DNA of 53,028 bases, from contig JAAYQR010000002.1 of the NCBI GenBank assembly GCA_012519205.1, forward strand, positions 1-53,028, given 5' to 3'. A model generated the notes under the pieces. It was not told where the DNA came from and did not search any database. It saw only the letters and a list, made by a program, of their open reading frames with translations. Positions 35,214 to 43,375 of the stretch are shown piece after piece (position 1 is the stretch's first letter; the number at the start of each line of letters is the position of its first letter). The position numbers were made by a program, and so were the translations under genes. The stretch comes from Candidatus Epulonipiscium sp. Its GTDB lineage: Bacteria; Bacillota; Clostridia; Lachnospirales; Defluviitaleaceae.

Positions 35214-36023
35214 TTATACGAATAGGAGTAGGCTTATAGCCATAACAATCATTCCCGCTACAACTCCATATATGGATAAATGATGTTCACCGTATTTTTC
35301 AGCAGCAGGTAGCAGTTCATCTAGGGATATATAAACCATAATTCCGGCCACGGCAGCAAATAAGACCCCAAAGGTAACATCATTAAATATAAAAGATAAA
35401 AGAACATATCCAACCAAGGCTCCTACGGGTTCTGAAAGCCCAGATAAAAACGAATAAATAAAGGCTTTTTTTCTACTGCCTGTGGCATAGTAAATAGGCA
35501 CGGAAACAGCTATTCCCTCTGGTATATTATGAATTGCAATAGCCACAGCTATAGGGATACCAAGGGATGGATCTTTAAGAGCTGCCGTGAAGGTTGCAAG
35601 ACCTTCAGGGAAATTGTGGATTGCAATAGCCAAAGCAGTGAATACCCCCATACGGAGTAAGTTTTGATTATTAGAAGAATGAGATTTATCCATATCTTCT
35701 ACTTCATACATTTCATGGGGATTTTCAGATGAAGGTATGAATGCATCTATTAATGCAATTAAAAACATTCCAACAAAAAAACCTATCACTGTAAGCCAGG
35801 AACCTTTAACGGTGCCGAGGGCCAAAGTAAGAGAATCCTTTGCTTTTACGAATATTTCTATCATTGATACATAAATCATTACTCCTGCTGAGAATCCTAA
35901 GCTTATGGAAAGGAATTTTGTATTGGTTCTCTTTGCAAAAAAGGCTATTATGCTCCCAATTCCGGTAGATAATCCAGCAAACAGTGTTAATCCAAAAGCA
36001 ATAAGTAAATTTTCAAGTTCCAT
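35214..36023 (-). CDS. ZIP family metal transporter (ZupT-like)
   Basis: Inner-membrane importer of Zn2+/Fe2+ and related divalent ions, 269 residues with about eight helices. The paired metal-binding motifs [10 protein letters not shown] and [12 protein letters not shown] in helices IV and V, and [13 protein letters not shown], are diagnostic for the ZupT group. A charged loop (about 105-130, [13 protein letters not shown]) contains possible metal-binding residues. AGGAGGAATCC precedes the start. Divergent from gapN; the Crp/Fnr box between them lies correctly for gapN but not clearly for this gene. Confidence 0.92.
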   Translation of the reverse strand: MELENLLIAFGLTLFAGLSTGIGSIIAFFAKRTNTKFLSISLGFSAGVMIYVSMIEIFVKAKDSLTLALGTVKGSWLTVIGFFVGMFLIALIDAFIPSSENPHEMYEVEDMDKSHSSNNQNLLRMGVFTALAIAIHNFPEGLATFTAALKDPSLGIPIAVAIAIHNIPEGIAVSVPIYYATGSRKKAFIYSFLSGLSEPVGALVGYVLLSFIFNDVTFGVLFAAVAGIMVYISLDELLPAAEKYGEHHLSIYGVVAGMIVMAISLLLFV

Positions 36024-36131
36024 GGGATTCCTCCTGTACTTTAATTATAATATTATTCTAACGAAACAGCTTATTATATGCAAGTATATACTAAATAAAA
36101 GAAATTATTAAGTTGTTATAAGGATAATATG

Positions 36132-36171
36132 TGACTTTAATCACAGTTATTAAAATAATAGCTGATATAAT
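36132..36171 (+). promoter_or_regulatory. Crp/Fnr box and class II promoter for gapN
   Basis: TGTGACTTTAATCACAGTT contains TGA-N6-TCA at 36132-36143 and a full TGTGA-N6-TCACA palindrome, the best box in the window. TATAAT at 36166-36171 begins 28.5 bases from the centre, placing the box near -40.5. The predicted leader of about 120 bases includes a degenerate repeat unit (36219-36247). Confidence 0.7.
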
Positions 36172-36218
36172 AAAAATCATATATTTAAAACCAAAATTCC
36201 ATGAACTGGAATAATATA

Positions 36219-36247
36219 ATATCCTTCACTTCATTCAGGATGCTAGG
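36219..36247. repeat. single degenerate unit of the dispersed repeat
   Basis: ATATCCTTCACTTCATTCAG followed by GATGCTA matches the AAGATCCTTCGCT..CAGGATGACA unit of copies 1 and 2 in order and spacing, without an inverted partner. Confidence 0.5.
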
Positions 36248-36296
36248 TAGAGCTTTAGTTCTATATGAAGGAATAAAACATTTAAGAGGTGATTAT

Positions 36297-37763
36297 ATGT
36301 TTTCATGTATTTTTAAAGAGGGAAATATTTATAAAAACCTATCCGGTGGACGCTGGATGGAATCTGAAGATGGGCAAAGGATAAAAATATTTTCCCCTGT
36401 AGATGATTCTTTGATAGGCGAGATACAAGCCCAAAGCAGAAATGATGTAGACTTTGCAATAAAGAGCGCTAGGAAAGCCCAAAAGGAATGGGGAAAGGTG
36501 CCGATAAGTGAGCGGGCTGAAATTATCCATAAGGCTGCAAGAATCATGGAAAAATATGAAGAAGAGATTGCCAATATTTTAGCAAAGGAAATTGCAAAAG
36601 CAAAAAGTTCCGCTATATCCGAAGTGAAACGTACAGTTGATTTTATGCATTTTACCGCAGAAACAGGCAAGAGAATGACAGGAGAAACAATCTATGGGGA
36701 TGCTTTTCCGGGATTTGATAAAACAAAAATATCCCTCGTGGAGAGGGTACCACTGGGAGTTATTTTATGTATTTCCCCCTTTAATTATCCTGTTAATCTA
36801 TCTATATCAAAAATTGCTCCAGCTTTGGTTGGAGGGAATAGTGTTGTGTTTAAGCCCCCAACCCAGGGCTCTATTAGTGCTATGTATTTGGGTCAAATTT
36901 TCTGTGAGGCAGGTTTACCGGCAGGAGTGCTAAATATTGTAACAGGAAGAGGCTCCGAAATAGGTGACTACCTTATTACTCATTCGGATATTGATATGAT
37001 TAACTTTACCGGTAGTACTGAGGTAGGTCATCATATTGCCAAGGAAGCATCGATGATGCCACTTTTACTTGAATTAGGGGGAAAGGATGCGGCTATCGTC
37101 TTAGAAGACTGTGACCTAGGCGAAACAGCCCAAAACATAGTAAAAGGAGCATTTAATTATTCAGGGCAGAGATGTACTGCTGTTAAAAGAGTATTAGTAA
37201 TGGATAGTATAGCAGATGAATTATCAGCAAAAATAGTAAAAGAAGTAGAAAAGCTAACCGTAGGAAAACCGGAAGATGATGCGCAAATTACTCCTTTGAT
37301 TAACGATAGGGCAGCCGATTTTGTACAAGAACTTATGGATGATGCAATTAATAAGGGGGCAAAGCTTCTAATAGGCAATAAAAGAGAAAAAAGATACATC
37401 TGGCCTACTGTGTTTGATAATGTCACTGAGGATATGAGGCTAGCTTGGGAGGAACCCTTTGGACCTGTGCTTCCTATAATAAGGGTGAAAACTATAGATG
37501 ATGCCATAAGAATTTCTAATGAATCAGAATATGGGCTTCAAGGCTGTGTATTTACCAAAAACATTGATAAGGCATTTGCAGTTGCCAGGAAACTAGAAGT
37601 TGGAACAGTACAAATAAATAATAAAAGCGAAAGAGGACCGGATCATTTTCCATTCCTTGGGATAAAGGCATCGGGACTTGGTACACAGGGGATTAGATAT
37701 AGTATTGAAGCAATGACAAGATCAAAGGCTATAGTTATTAATCTTGATAAGGACTTTGTATAA
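36297..37763 (+). CDS. gapN: NADP-dependent non-phosphorylating glyceraldehyde-3-phosphate dehydrogenase
   Basis: Aldehyde dehydrogenase superfamily enzyme (488 residues) oxidising glyceraldehyde 3-phosphate directly to 3-phosphoglycerate and yielding NADPH instead of NADH and ATP. It parallels streptococcal GapN closely: ISPFNYPVNLSISKIAPAL, FKPPTQGSISAM, NFTGSTEVG, E259 in LLELGGKD, C293 in YSGQRCTAVKRV, and WEEPFGPVLPIIRV. The frame opens at 36201, inside the promoter region; AGAGGTGATTAT sets the start at 36297. Preceded by a Crp/Fnr box, so NADPH supply is probably raised under the same stress as ric, fprA and hcp. Confidence 0.9.
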   Translation: MFSCIFKEGNIYKNLSGGRWMESEDGQRIKIFSPVDDSLIGEIQAQSRNDVDFAIKSARKAQKEWGKVPISERAEIIHKAARIMEKYEEEIANILAKEIAKAKSSAISEVKRTVDFMHFTAETGKRMTGETIYGDAFPGFDKTKISLVERVPLGVILCISPFNYPVNLSISKIAPALVGGNSVVFKPPTQGSISAMYLGQIFCEAGLPAGVLNIVTGRGSEIGDYLITHSDIDMINFTGSTEVGHHIAKEASMMPLLLELGGKDAAIVLEDCDLGETAQNIVKGAFNYSGQRCTAVKRVLVMDSIADELSAKIVKEVEKLTVGKPEDDAQITPLINDRAADFVQELMDDAINKGAKLLIGNKREKRYIWPTVFDNVTEDMRLAWEEPFGPVLPIIRVKTIDDAIRISNESEYGLQGCVFTKNIDKAFAVARKLEVGTVQINNKSERGPDHFPFLGIKASGLGTQGIRYSIEAMTRSKAIVINLDKDFV

Positions 37764-37794
37764 AAAGCTGCACCTATTTAAGGTGCAGCTTTTT
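37762..37794. terminator. bidirectional terminator between gapN and the AraC gene
   Basis: AAAAAGCTGCACCT / AGGTGCAGCTTTTT, a 14-bp perfect stem with a five-base loop that overlaps the ends of both convergent genes. Confidence 0.92.
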
Positions 37795-38626
37795 TTAGTG
37801 ATTTATGCCTAGAAGGCGGATACCCATAGTATTTTTTAAATAATTTACTAAAATAGTAAGCATCACTATACCCAACTTTTTTCGCTATTTCCTTTATGGA
37901 TAAATCACTGGTTTCCATGATTTCCAAAGCTTTCTTAAGCCTTGTTTTAATCAAATAATTAATAGGTGATTCCCCAGTTTCCTCCTTAAATATCTTTGAG
38001 ATGTATACGGAGCTTAGATACATATTGTTTGCAATTTTTCCGAGGGATATTTCACCCATGTAATTTTCATTTATAAAAGAAATAATACGGTTTACGATAT
38101 AAGTTTTATTGGAGGATTCAAAATCACAGCCTTGAAATTCTATTGGCTGTTCTTTCCAAAGGGTTTCGCGGAGCAGTAAAATAATACATTTCATAACCAG
38201 AGCCTTTAACATAAGGTTATTTCCTGGATCGCCTTTTTGCTGCTCAAGTAAAATGGAATTACAGGTTTCAAAAAACTCCTTGTGATATTTTAAAAGATGA
38301 ATGATAGGGACATCACTTTCATTTATTAAATGATTTTTGGGAAGATTTTTGATATATATATTTGTAAATCCTATTAAAAACTCCAAAGTTTCTTGTTCCT
38401 CCGATAAAATGTTTTTATGATGAATATTTGGATTAAGAACAATGATATCGCCTTTTTTTACAGTATATAAATTATCATTTATTTTATACACACAGGAACC
38501 AGATAAAATATAGTGAAGTTCTATATGGTCATGACAGTGATAGTCTATTTCCCTATCCATCATTTTTTTAACCACATAAAAAACTTTTGGATTAAAACAT
38601 TGGGGAGTAATTCCTAAATCACACAT
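37778..38626 (-). CDS. AraC family transcriptional regulator
   Basis: 282 residues: N-terminal cupin-like sensing domain (about 15-150; HCHDHIELHYILSGSCVYKI, then VKKGDIIVLNPNIHH) and C-terminal double helix-turn-helix (about 180-280; SLGKIANNMYLSSVYISKIF, IKEIAKKVGYSDAYYFSKLFKKYYGYPPS). Such regulators sense sugars or other small molecules. GAGGTG precedes the ATG. It is transcribed away from the ABC exporter genes at 38832, the likeliest target by position; the 205-base gap between them shows no clear operator. Confidence 0.9.
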   Translation of the reverse strand: MCDLGITPQCFNPKVFYVVKKMMDREIDYHCHDHIELHYILSGSCVYKINDNLYTVKKGDIIVLNPNIHHKNILSEEQETLEFLIGFTNIYIKNLPKNHLINESDVPIIHLLKYHKEFFETCNSILLEQQKGDPGNNLMLKALVMKCIILLLRETLWKEQPIEFQGCDFESSNKTYIVNRIISFINENYMGEISLGKIANNMYLSSVYISKIFKEETGESPINYLIKTRLKKALEIMETSDLSIKEIAKKVGYSDAYYFSKLFKKYYGYPPSRHKSLKKAAP

Positions 38627-38831
38627 TACAACACCTCAATTTATTGGAATTAGATTTTATTCTTGTCTTTATAATAATATACATTATTAGTTTAAGAAAG
38701 TACATTTCACTTTAAGTTAAATTAATTAATAATAGAATGAGTTGATTATAAATTAGATATCCTAAAGGTTTAAACCATGTATTGTATAGGCCTTATAATA
38801 TTACAATTAAGCAAAAGGAGGTATTATAAAA

Positions 38832-40574
38832 ATGTTCAAGTGGTATTGGGATTTTTTAAAAAAGTATAAATTTAAAATGGCATTAGGACTTATGCTAACC
38901 CTTTTAGTATCCTTGATGCAATTGATTAATCCTTATATTGAAGGAACTATAATCGATCGCGTGTTGATTAAAGGGGAAGTAGGGGTACTTATACCACTAT
39001 TATCTATTATTATTGGAGTTACAGTATTTAGATGTATCGTGAAATTTGGATATCAGATGATGTATGAGCATATATCTCAAGATTTGATTTTTAAAATGAG
39101 GGAGGAAATATATTGTCATCTACAAAATCAAGATTTTAATTTTTTCGATACCACAAGAACAGGGGATATAATGGCTAGATTAACGGGAGATATTGATGCT
39201 GTAAGGCATTTTACTGCCTGGGTAATATACAATGTTTTTGATAACTTTCTCACATTTACTTTTGCGGTTGTCATGATATTTTTTGTTAATGCAAAAATGG
39301 CGCGTATTCTTCTTGCTATCACCCCTATTATTGCAGTAGTTGCATATAAAATGACAAATACGGTGAGACCTAGTTTTTTTGCTATTAGGGAACAGTTTTC
39401 AAAATTAAATTCTGTTGTTCAGGAAAACATTAGTGGGAATAGGGTAGTAAAGGCCTTTGCAAAGGAAGAATATGAAATAGAGAAGTTTTCAAGACAAAAT
39501 GAACTGTTCAAAGAAAAAAACCTAGATTCCTCACGGATCTGGGAAAAATATCTTCCAGTACTAGAGTTTTTTGCTAGCATGTTAAGTATTGTATTGATTA
39601 TAGTTGGTGGAATAATGGTTATCAGAAAGAATTTGACACTTGGGGAACTGGTAATTATAAATGGATACATATGGGCATTGAATAATCCCCTTCGTATGGC
39701 AGGATGGCTAATTAACGATATCCAAAGGTTTTTTGCATCTATAGATAGACTTATTAACCTTGTAAATGAGGAACCTAAGATAAAAAACCCAAAGCATCCT
39801 ATTCAAAAGGAAAAAGTCAGGGGATTTGTGGAATTTGAAAATGTAAGCTTTTGTTACAGGGATATACCTGTTTTAAAAAATATATCTTTTGAAGTTCACC
39901 CTGGGCAAACCGTAGCTATCGTTGGTCCCACAGGTTCAGGAAAATCTACTTTAATAAATCTTATTTGTAGATTTTATGATTGTAATAGCGGGAAAATTCG
40001 GATTGATAATGTAGATATCAAAGATATGGATAAGAAAGAACTAAGGGACAATATTGCTGCATCTATGCAGGATATTTTCCTTTTCTCGGATACCATAGAG
40101 GGTAATATATCCTATGGAAACCCCAATGCATCTATGAAGCAAGTACAATGGGCAGCGCAGGTAGCTGATGCCCATGAATTTATAGAAAGCTTTCCTGAAG
40201 GCTATGATACTATTATTGGGGAGAGGGGAGTAGGCCTTTCGGGGGGACAAAAACAAAGGATAGCTCTTGCAAGGGCTCTTCTTAAAAACCCCTCAATATT
40301 GATATTAGATGATACAACATCTAGCGTGGATATAGAAACGGAATATAAGATACATAAAACTCTAAAGCCTTTTTGCGAAAATAAAACTACATTTATTATT
40401 GCCCATAGAATCTCATCTGTTAAAAATGCCGATTTAATTTTAGTGCTGAACCATGGGAAAATAGTTGAAAGGGGAACCCATGGTGAATTACTACAAAAAA
40501 GGGGTTATTACTACGATGTATTTAAAAATCAAATGGGTGATTTTGATGTGTCAGCAGTGGGGGAGGTTTGTTAA
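38832..40574 (+). CDS. ABC exporter, half-transporter A (degenerate ATP site)
   Basis: Membrane-spanning half ABC exporter, 580 residues: six-helix domain (about 15-305) and ATPase domain (about 335-570). Walker A GPTGSGKST, signature LSGGQKQR, H-loop AHR. Walker B reads LILDDTTSS, with Asp replacing the catalytic Glu, the usual sign of the non-hydrolysing site in heterodimeric exporters such as BmrCD or TM287/288. AAAGGAGGTATTATAAAA precedes the ATG, and the partner gene starts on the base after its stop. Probable multidrug or lipid/peptide export; the substrate is not predictable. Confidence 0.92.
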   Translation: MFKWYWDFLKKYKFKMALGLMLTLLVSLMQLINPYIEGTIIDRVLIKGEVGVLIPLLSIIIGVTVFRCIVKFGYQMMYEHISQDLIFKMREEIYCHLQNQDFNFFDTTRTGDIMARLTGDIDAVRHFTAWVIYNVFDNFLTFTFAVVMIFFVNAKMARILLAITPIIAVVAYKMTNTVRPSFFAIREQFSKLNSVVQENISGNRVVKAFAKEEYEIEKFSRQNELFKEKNLDSSRIWEKYLPVLEFFASMLSIVLIIVGGIMVIRKNLTLGELVIINGYIWALNNPLRMAGWLINDIQRFFASIDRLINLVNEEPKIKNPKHPIQKEKVRGFVEFENVSFCYRDIPVLKNISFEVHPGQTVAIVGPTGSGKSTLINLICRFYDCNSGKIRIDNVDIKDMDKKELRDNIAASMQDIFLFSDTIEGNISYGNPNASMKQVQWAAQVADAHEFIESFPEGYDTIIGERGVGLSGGQKQRIALARALLKNPSILILDDTTSSVDIETEYKIHKTLKPFCENKTTFIIAHRISSVKNADLILVLNHGKIVERGTHGELLQKRGYYYDVFKNQMGDFDVSAVGEVC

Positions 40575-42356
40575 ATGGCAAGAAATAAATTTGATGTAGA
40601 TGAAAAGCTAGAAGTTGAATTTAATATAAAACATTTCAAAAGATTATTTGGGTATTTAAAACCTTATAGGCTTCAAGTTTATTTAGTTATGTTTCTAATG
40701 ATAGCTGCTAGTGTTGCTAGTATGTTAGGACCTTACCTTACTAAAGTAGCAATTGATGAAAAGATACCAAACGGTGATATAAGAGGGCTTTTAGTATTAG
40801 CAGGTATTTTCCTAGGAACCCTTATAATTAATTCTTTGTGTCTAAAATATAAAATAAGGACAATGTCCGATGTGGGTCAAAAGGTAATTTATAAAATCAG
40901 AGAAGATTTATTTGTGCATCTGCAAAAACTTCCCTTTAGCTATTATGATAGCCGGCCCCATGGAAAAATATTAGTAAGGGTAGTAAACTACGTCAATTCC
41001 TTAGATAACCTTTTATCCAACGGGCTTATTAATGTCGTTACGGATTTGTTTAGTTTAATTGTTATTGTGGGATTTATGCTAGCTATCAATATTAAACTTA
41101 CATTTATTTGCCTTATAGGCCTTCCAATCCTAATCTTTGCAATATTCCTCATTAAGAACTTGCAAAGGAAGGCGTGGCAGGTCCTAAGCAGTAAGCGCTC
41201 TAATATGAATGCTTATATCCATGAAAGTATTGCCGGTATGAAAGTAACCCAGTCCTTTGTTCGTGAGGATGAAAACTTAAAAATATTCAGGGAAGTAAAT
41301 GATGCTTATAGAAGTGCATGGTTTAAGGCTGTTAGAAACAACTTCCTATTATGGCCTACGGTGCAGGTCATTTCAGTATTAGTGGTTTCAGCGGTATATA
41401 TAGTAGGCATAACCTGGATTGGAAACGGAATTACGGTGGGGGTATTGGTTGCATTTATGGGATATATAGGCAGATTTTGGGCCCCTATTTCTAACTTAGG
41501 TAATTTTTATAATACCATCATAGAGACAATGGCATACTTAGAGAGAATTTTTGAAACAATGGATGAGGAAGTTCTAGTTCGGGATACCAAAGAAGCTGCC
41601 ACTATGCCTAACATAAAAGGAAATGTGGAATTTAGGAATGTATGTTTCGAATATGAAAAGGATAATCCGATTTTAAAGGATGTAAACCTTATTGCCAAGG
41701 AAGGAGAAACCATTGCCATAGTGGGTCCTACGGGAGCAGGTAAAACTACAATAATTAATCTTATTAGTCGTTTTTATAATTTGACCAGTGGGAAAGTACT
41801 AATCGATGGGATTGACATTTCAACAGTGACACTTAACTCCCTTCGGAGTCAAATGGGAATAATGCTTCAAGATACATTTATTTTTTCTGGAACAATCATT
41901 GACAATATAAGATACAGTAAGCTAGATGCCACGGATGAAGAAGTTATGGCAGCGGCAAAGGCAGTAAAAGCCCATGATTTTATAATAGAAATGGAAAAAG
42001 GCTACAACACAGAAGTAAATGAGAGGGGAACAAGACTTTCAGTTGGGCAAAGGCAGCTTATTTCTTTTGCTAGAGCACTTTTAGCAGACCCTAGGATTTT
42101 GATACTTGACGAAGCAACTTCTAGCATAGATACAGAAACAGAAAAAGCACTACAAGAAGGGCTTAACCGACTTCTAAGGGGTAGGACCTCTTTTGTAATA
42201 GCCCATAGGTTATCCACAATAAAAAATGCATCAAAAATTATTTATATAGATAGCGGAAGGATTATAGAAGAGGGCAGCCATGATGAGTTAATTAAAGAAA
42301 GAGGAGCATATTGGAAGCTTTATACATCTCAAAATAGCTTCTTGCAAGCAATGTAG
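40575..42356 (+). CDS. ABC exporter, half-transporter B
   Basis: 593-residue partner of the preceding half-transporter: six membrane helices (about 30-320) and an ATPase domain (about 345-580). Walker A GPTGAGKTT and Walker B LILDEATSS are canonical with the catalytic Glu, but the signature is LSVGQRQ in place of LSGGQ. In such pairs the catalytically competent site combines this Walker A/B with the LSGGQ of the partner. Directly abuts the first gene, with GGGGGAGG before the start inside that gene's end. Terminator follows. Confidence 0.92.
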   Translation: MARNKFDVDEKLEVEFNIKHFKRLFGYLKPYRLQVYLVMFLMIAASVASMLGPYLTKVAIDEKIPNGDIRGLLVLAGIFLGTLIINSLCLKYKIRTMSDVGQKVIYKIREDLFVHLQKLPFSYYDSRPHGKILVRVVNYVNSLDNLLSNGLINVVTDLFSLIVIVGFMLAINIKLTFICLIGLPILIFAIFLIKNLQRKAWQVLSSKRSNMNAYIHESIAGMKVTQSFVREDENLKIFREVNDAYRSAWFKAVRNNFLLWPTVQVISVLVVSAVYIVGITWIGNGITVGVLVAFMGYIGRFWAPISNLGNFYNTIIETMAYLERIFETMDEEVLVRDTKEAATMPNIKGNVEFRNVCFEYEKDNPILKDVNLIAKEGETIAIVGPTGAGKTTIINLISRFYNLTSGKVLIDGIDISTVTLNSLRSQMGIMLQDTFIFSGTIIDNIRYSKLDATDEEVMAAAKAVKAHDFIIEMEKGYNTEVNERGTRLSVGQRQLISFARALLADPRILILDEATSSIDTETEKALQEGLNRLLRGRTSFVIAHRLSTIKNASKIIYIDSGRIIEEGSHDELIKERGAYWKLYTSQNSFLQAM

Positions 42357-42394
42357 CATAAAAAAGGACACTTATTTAGTGTCCTTTTTTATGC
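42356..42394. terminator. bidirectional terminator after the ABC exporter genes
   Basis: GCATAAAAAAGGACAC / GTGTCCTTTTTTATGC, a 16-bp perfect stem with a seven-base loop, serving the exporter operon and the convergent DUF1858 gene. Confidence 0.95.
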
Positions 42395-42574
42395 ATTTAG
42401 TTTTTTTAGTAATTCATCAGCTTCTATTCCATGGACAGCTGCAGCCTGTTCCAAGGTTTCAGCTTGTGAAGAAGGGCAGCCAATACATCCCATTCCATTT
42501 GCCATTAGTATAGTGGCTGCATCGGGATTAAGGTTTAAGATTTCTGAAATAAGCATATCTTTTGTGATGTTCAT
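42389..42574 (-). CDS. DUF1858 protein with CxxC motif
   Basis: 61 residues, one DUF1858 domain: MNITKDMLISEILNLNPDAA then TILMANGMGCIGCPSSQAET. The C-IG-C pair matches the redox/metal-type cysteines of ScdA-like N-terminal domains, as in the FCCGG segment of the RIC protein here. Second gene of a unit with the unknown protein upstream (one-base gap, AGGAGGAAAATAAT before the ATG). Transcribed away from a Crp/Fnr gene. A role in NO or Fe-S stress follows from context only. Confidence 0.85.
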   Translation of the reverse strand: MNITKDMLISEILNLNPDAATILMANGMGCIGCPSSQAETLEQAAAVHGIEADELLKKLNA

Positions 42575-42575
42575 A

Positions 42576-43235
42576 TTATTTTCCTCCTAATATAATTTTG
42601 TGTGATAGTGAATCCTGAGTTTTAATAAACTCATATTTATATTCTGGATTTGCATTTTCCACAAATGCAGCAATCCAGTGTTTTCTAAGTTCATAAAATA
42701 TTTTATCATCTGCTCCGACAGATTGCCAGTAGCCTATATGAAGGCAAGATACAGTATTCCATTCTAGATAACCCTCTTCGGAAGTTATAATTTTATTTAC
42801 ATGATCACAGGGCATCCCGTCTAAAATATAATTATTCATTGCCTTAAGTAACTCCTGGGGCGAAGATGGATTTTCATTATCATGGATTTTTTTACCAATA
42901 TCTTTACCTTGGGAGCTATATACATCTAAGGCTATCCCTATTGCTTCATCTCCATAAGTAATAAATATTTCATTTAAAAAAGCCGCCTGTCGGATTTCGG
43001 CAATGCTGATTTTTTTCTGAAGCCATCCGTGAATATTGTCTAAGTCAATTATTTTTTCTAAGGGTTCATCTGTAATAATTGGGTAATCATATTTATCGCA
43101 ATGTTTTATAAACATCTTTTCTATAATATTACCATACTTTTTTGTATATGTATCTAACAAGTAACTTTCTAATTCTTCAAATAAAATAATTTTGTTATAC
43201 AGCCAATAGTGTATAGGACCTAAAAAAGCGCTCAC
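42576..43235 (-). CDS. unknown conserved-looking protein with CxH and HxW motifs
   Basis: 219 residues, mostly helical by appearance, no signal or membrane segment. Repeated His/Trp and Cys/His features stand out: GPIHYWLYNKI at the N-terminus, NIHGWLQKKISIAEIRQAAF, then MPCDHVNKIIT and VSCLHIGYWQSVG. The paired C-x-H motifs could bind metal or heme (inference). I recall similar unnamed proteins beside DUF1858 genes in anaerobes but cannot assign a function. The frame opens at 43268; AAGGGGG lies seven bases before GTG 43235, and a predicted promoter -10 overlaps 43267-43272, so 43235 is the start. Followed by DUF1858. Confidence 0.7.
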   Translation of the reverse strand: MSAFLGPIHYWLYNKIILFEELESYLLDTYTKKYGNIIEKMFIKHCDKYDYPIITDEPLEKIIDLDNIHGWLQKKISIAEIRQAAFLNEIFITYGDEAIGIALDVYSSQGKDIGKKIHDNENPSSPQELLKAMNNYILDGMPCDHVNKIITSEEGYLEWNTVSCLHIGYWQSVGADDKIFYELRKHWIAAFVENANPEYKYEFIKTQDSLSHKIILGGK

Positions 43236-43266
43236 TTTAATCCCCCTTGCGTTTAATTGTGGTTTC

Positions 43267-43335
43267 ATTATAAAATATAAAGAGAAATTCGGATATGATA
43301 TATATCACATTAATATAAGATGAAAAGTGTAATAT
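43267..43335. promoter_or_regulatory. shared Crp/Fnr box with two divergent class II promoters
   Basis: TGATATATATCACA (TGA-N6-TCA at 43296-43307) lies between divergent genes. To the right TAATAT (43330-43335) begins 28.5 bases from the centre; to the left, on the minus strand, TATAAT (43272-43267) begins 29.5 bases away. One dimer site could thus drive both the second Crp/Fnr gene and the unknown-protein/DUF1858 pair. Confidence 0.6.
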
Positions 43336-43375
43336 CAAAAGCATTTGACTGTATGATAATAGTAGGGAGGATAAA

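Noticed and set aside
36024-36131. Crp/Fnr control of the ZIP transporter from the gapN box
   Set aside because: No -10 hexamer lies at the right distance on the minus strand; the nearest TAATAA is off spacing and weak.
36201-36296. N-terminal extension of gapN to 36201
   Set aside because: The extension covers a degenerate repeat unit and untranslated leader; AGAGGTGAT directly precedes ATG 36297, where homology to GapN begins.
43236-43268. ATG 43268 as the start of the unknown CxH protein
   Set aside because: It overlaps the predicted minus-strand -10 and lacks a ribosome site, while AAGGGGG precedes GTG 43235.
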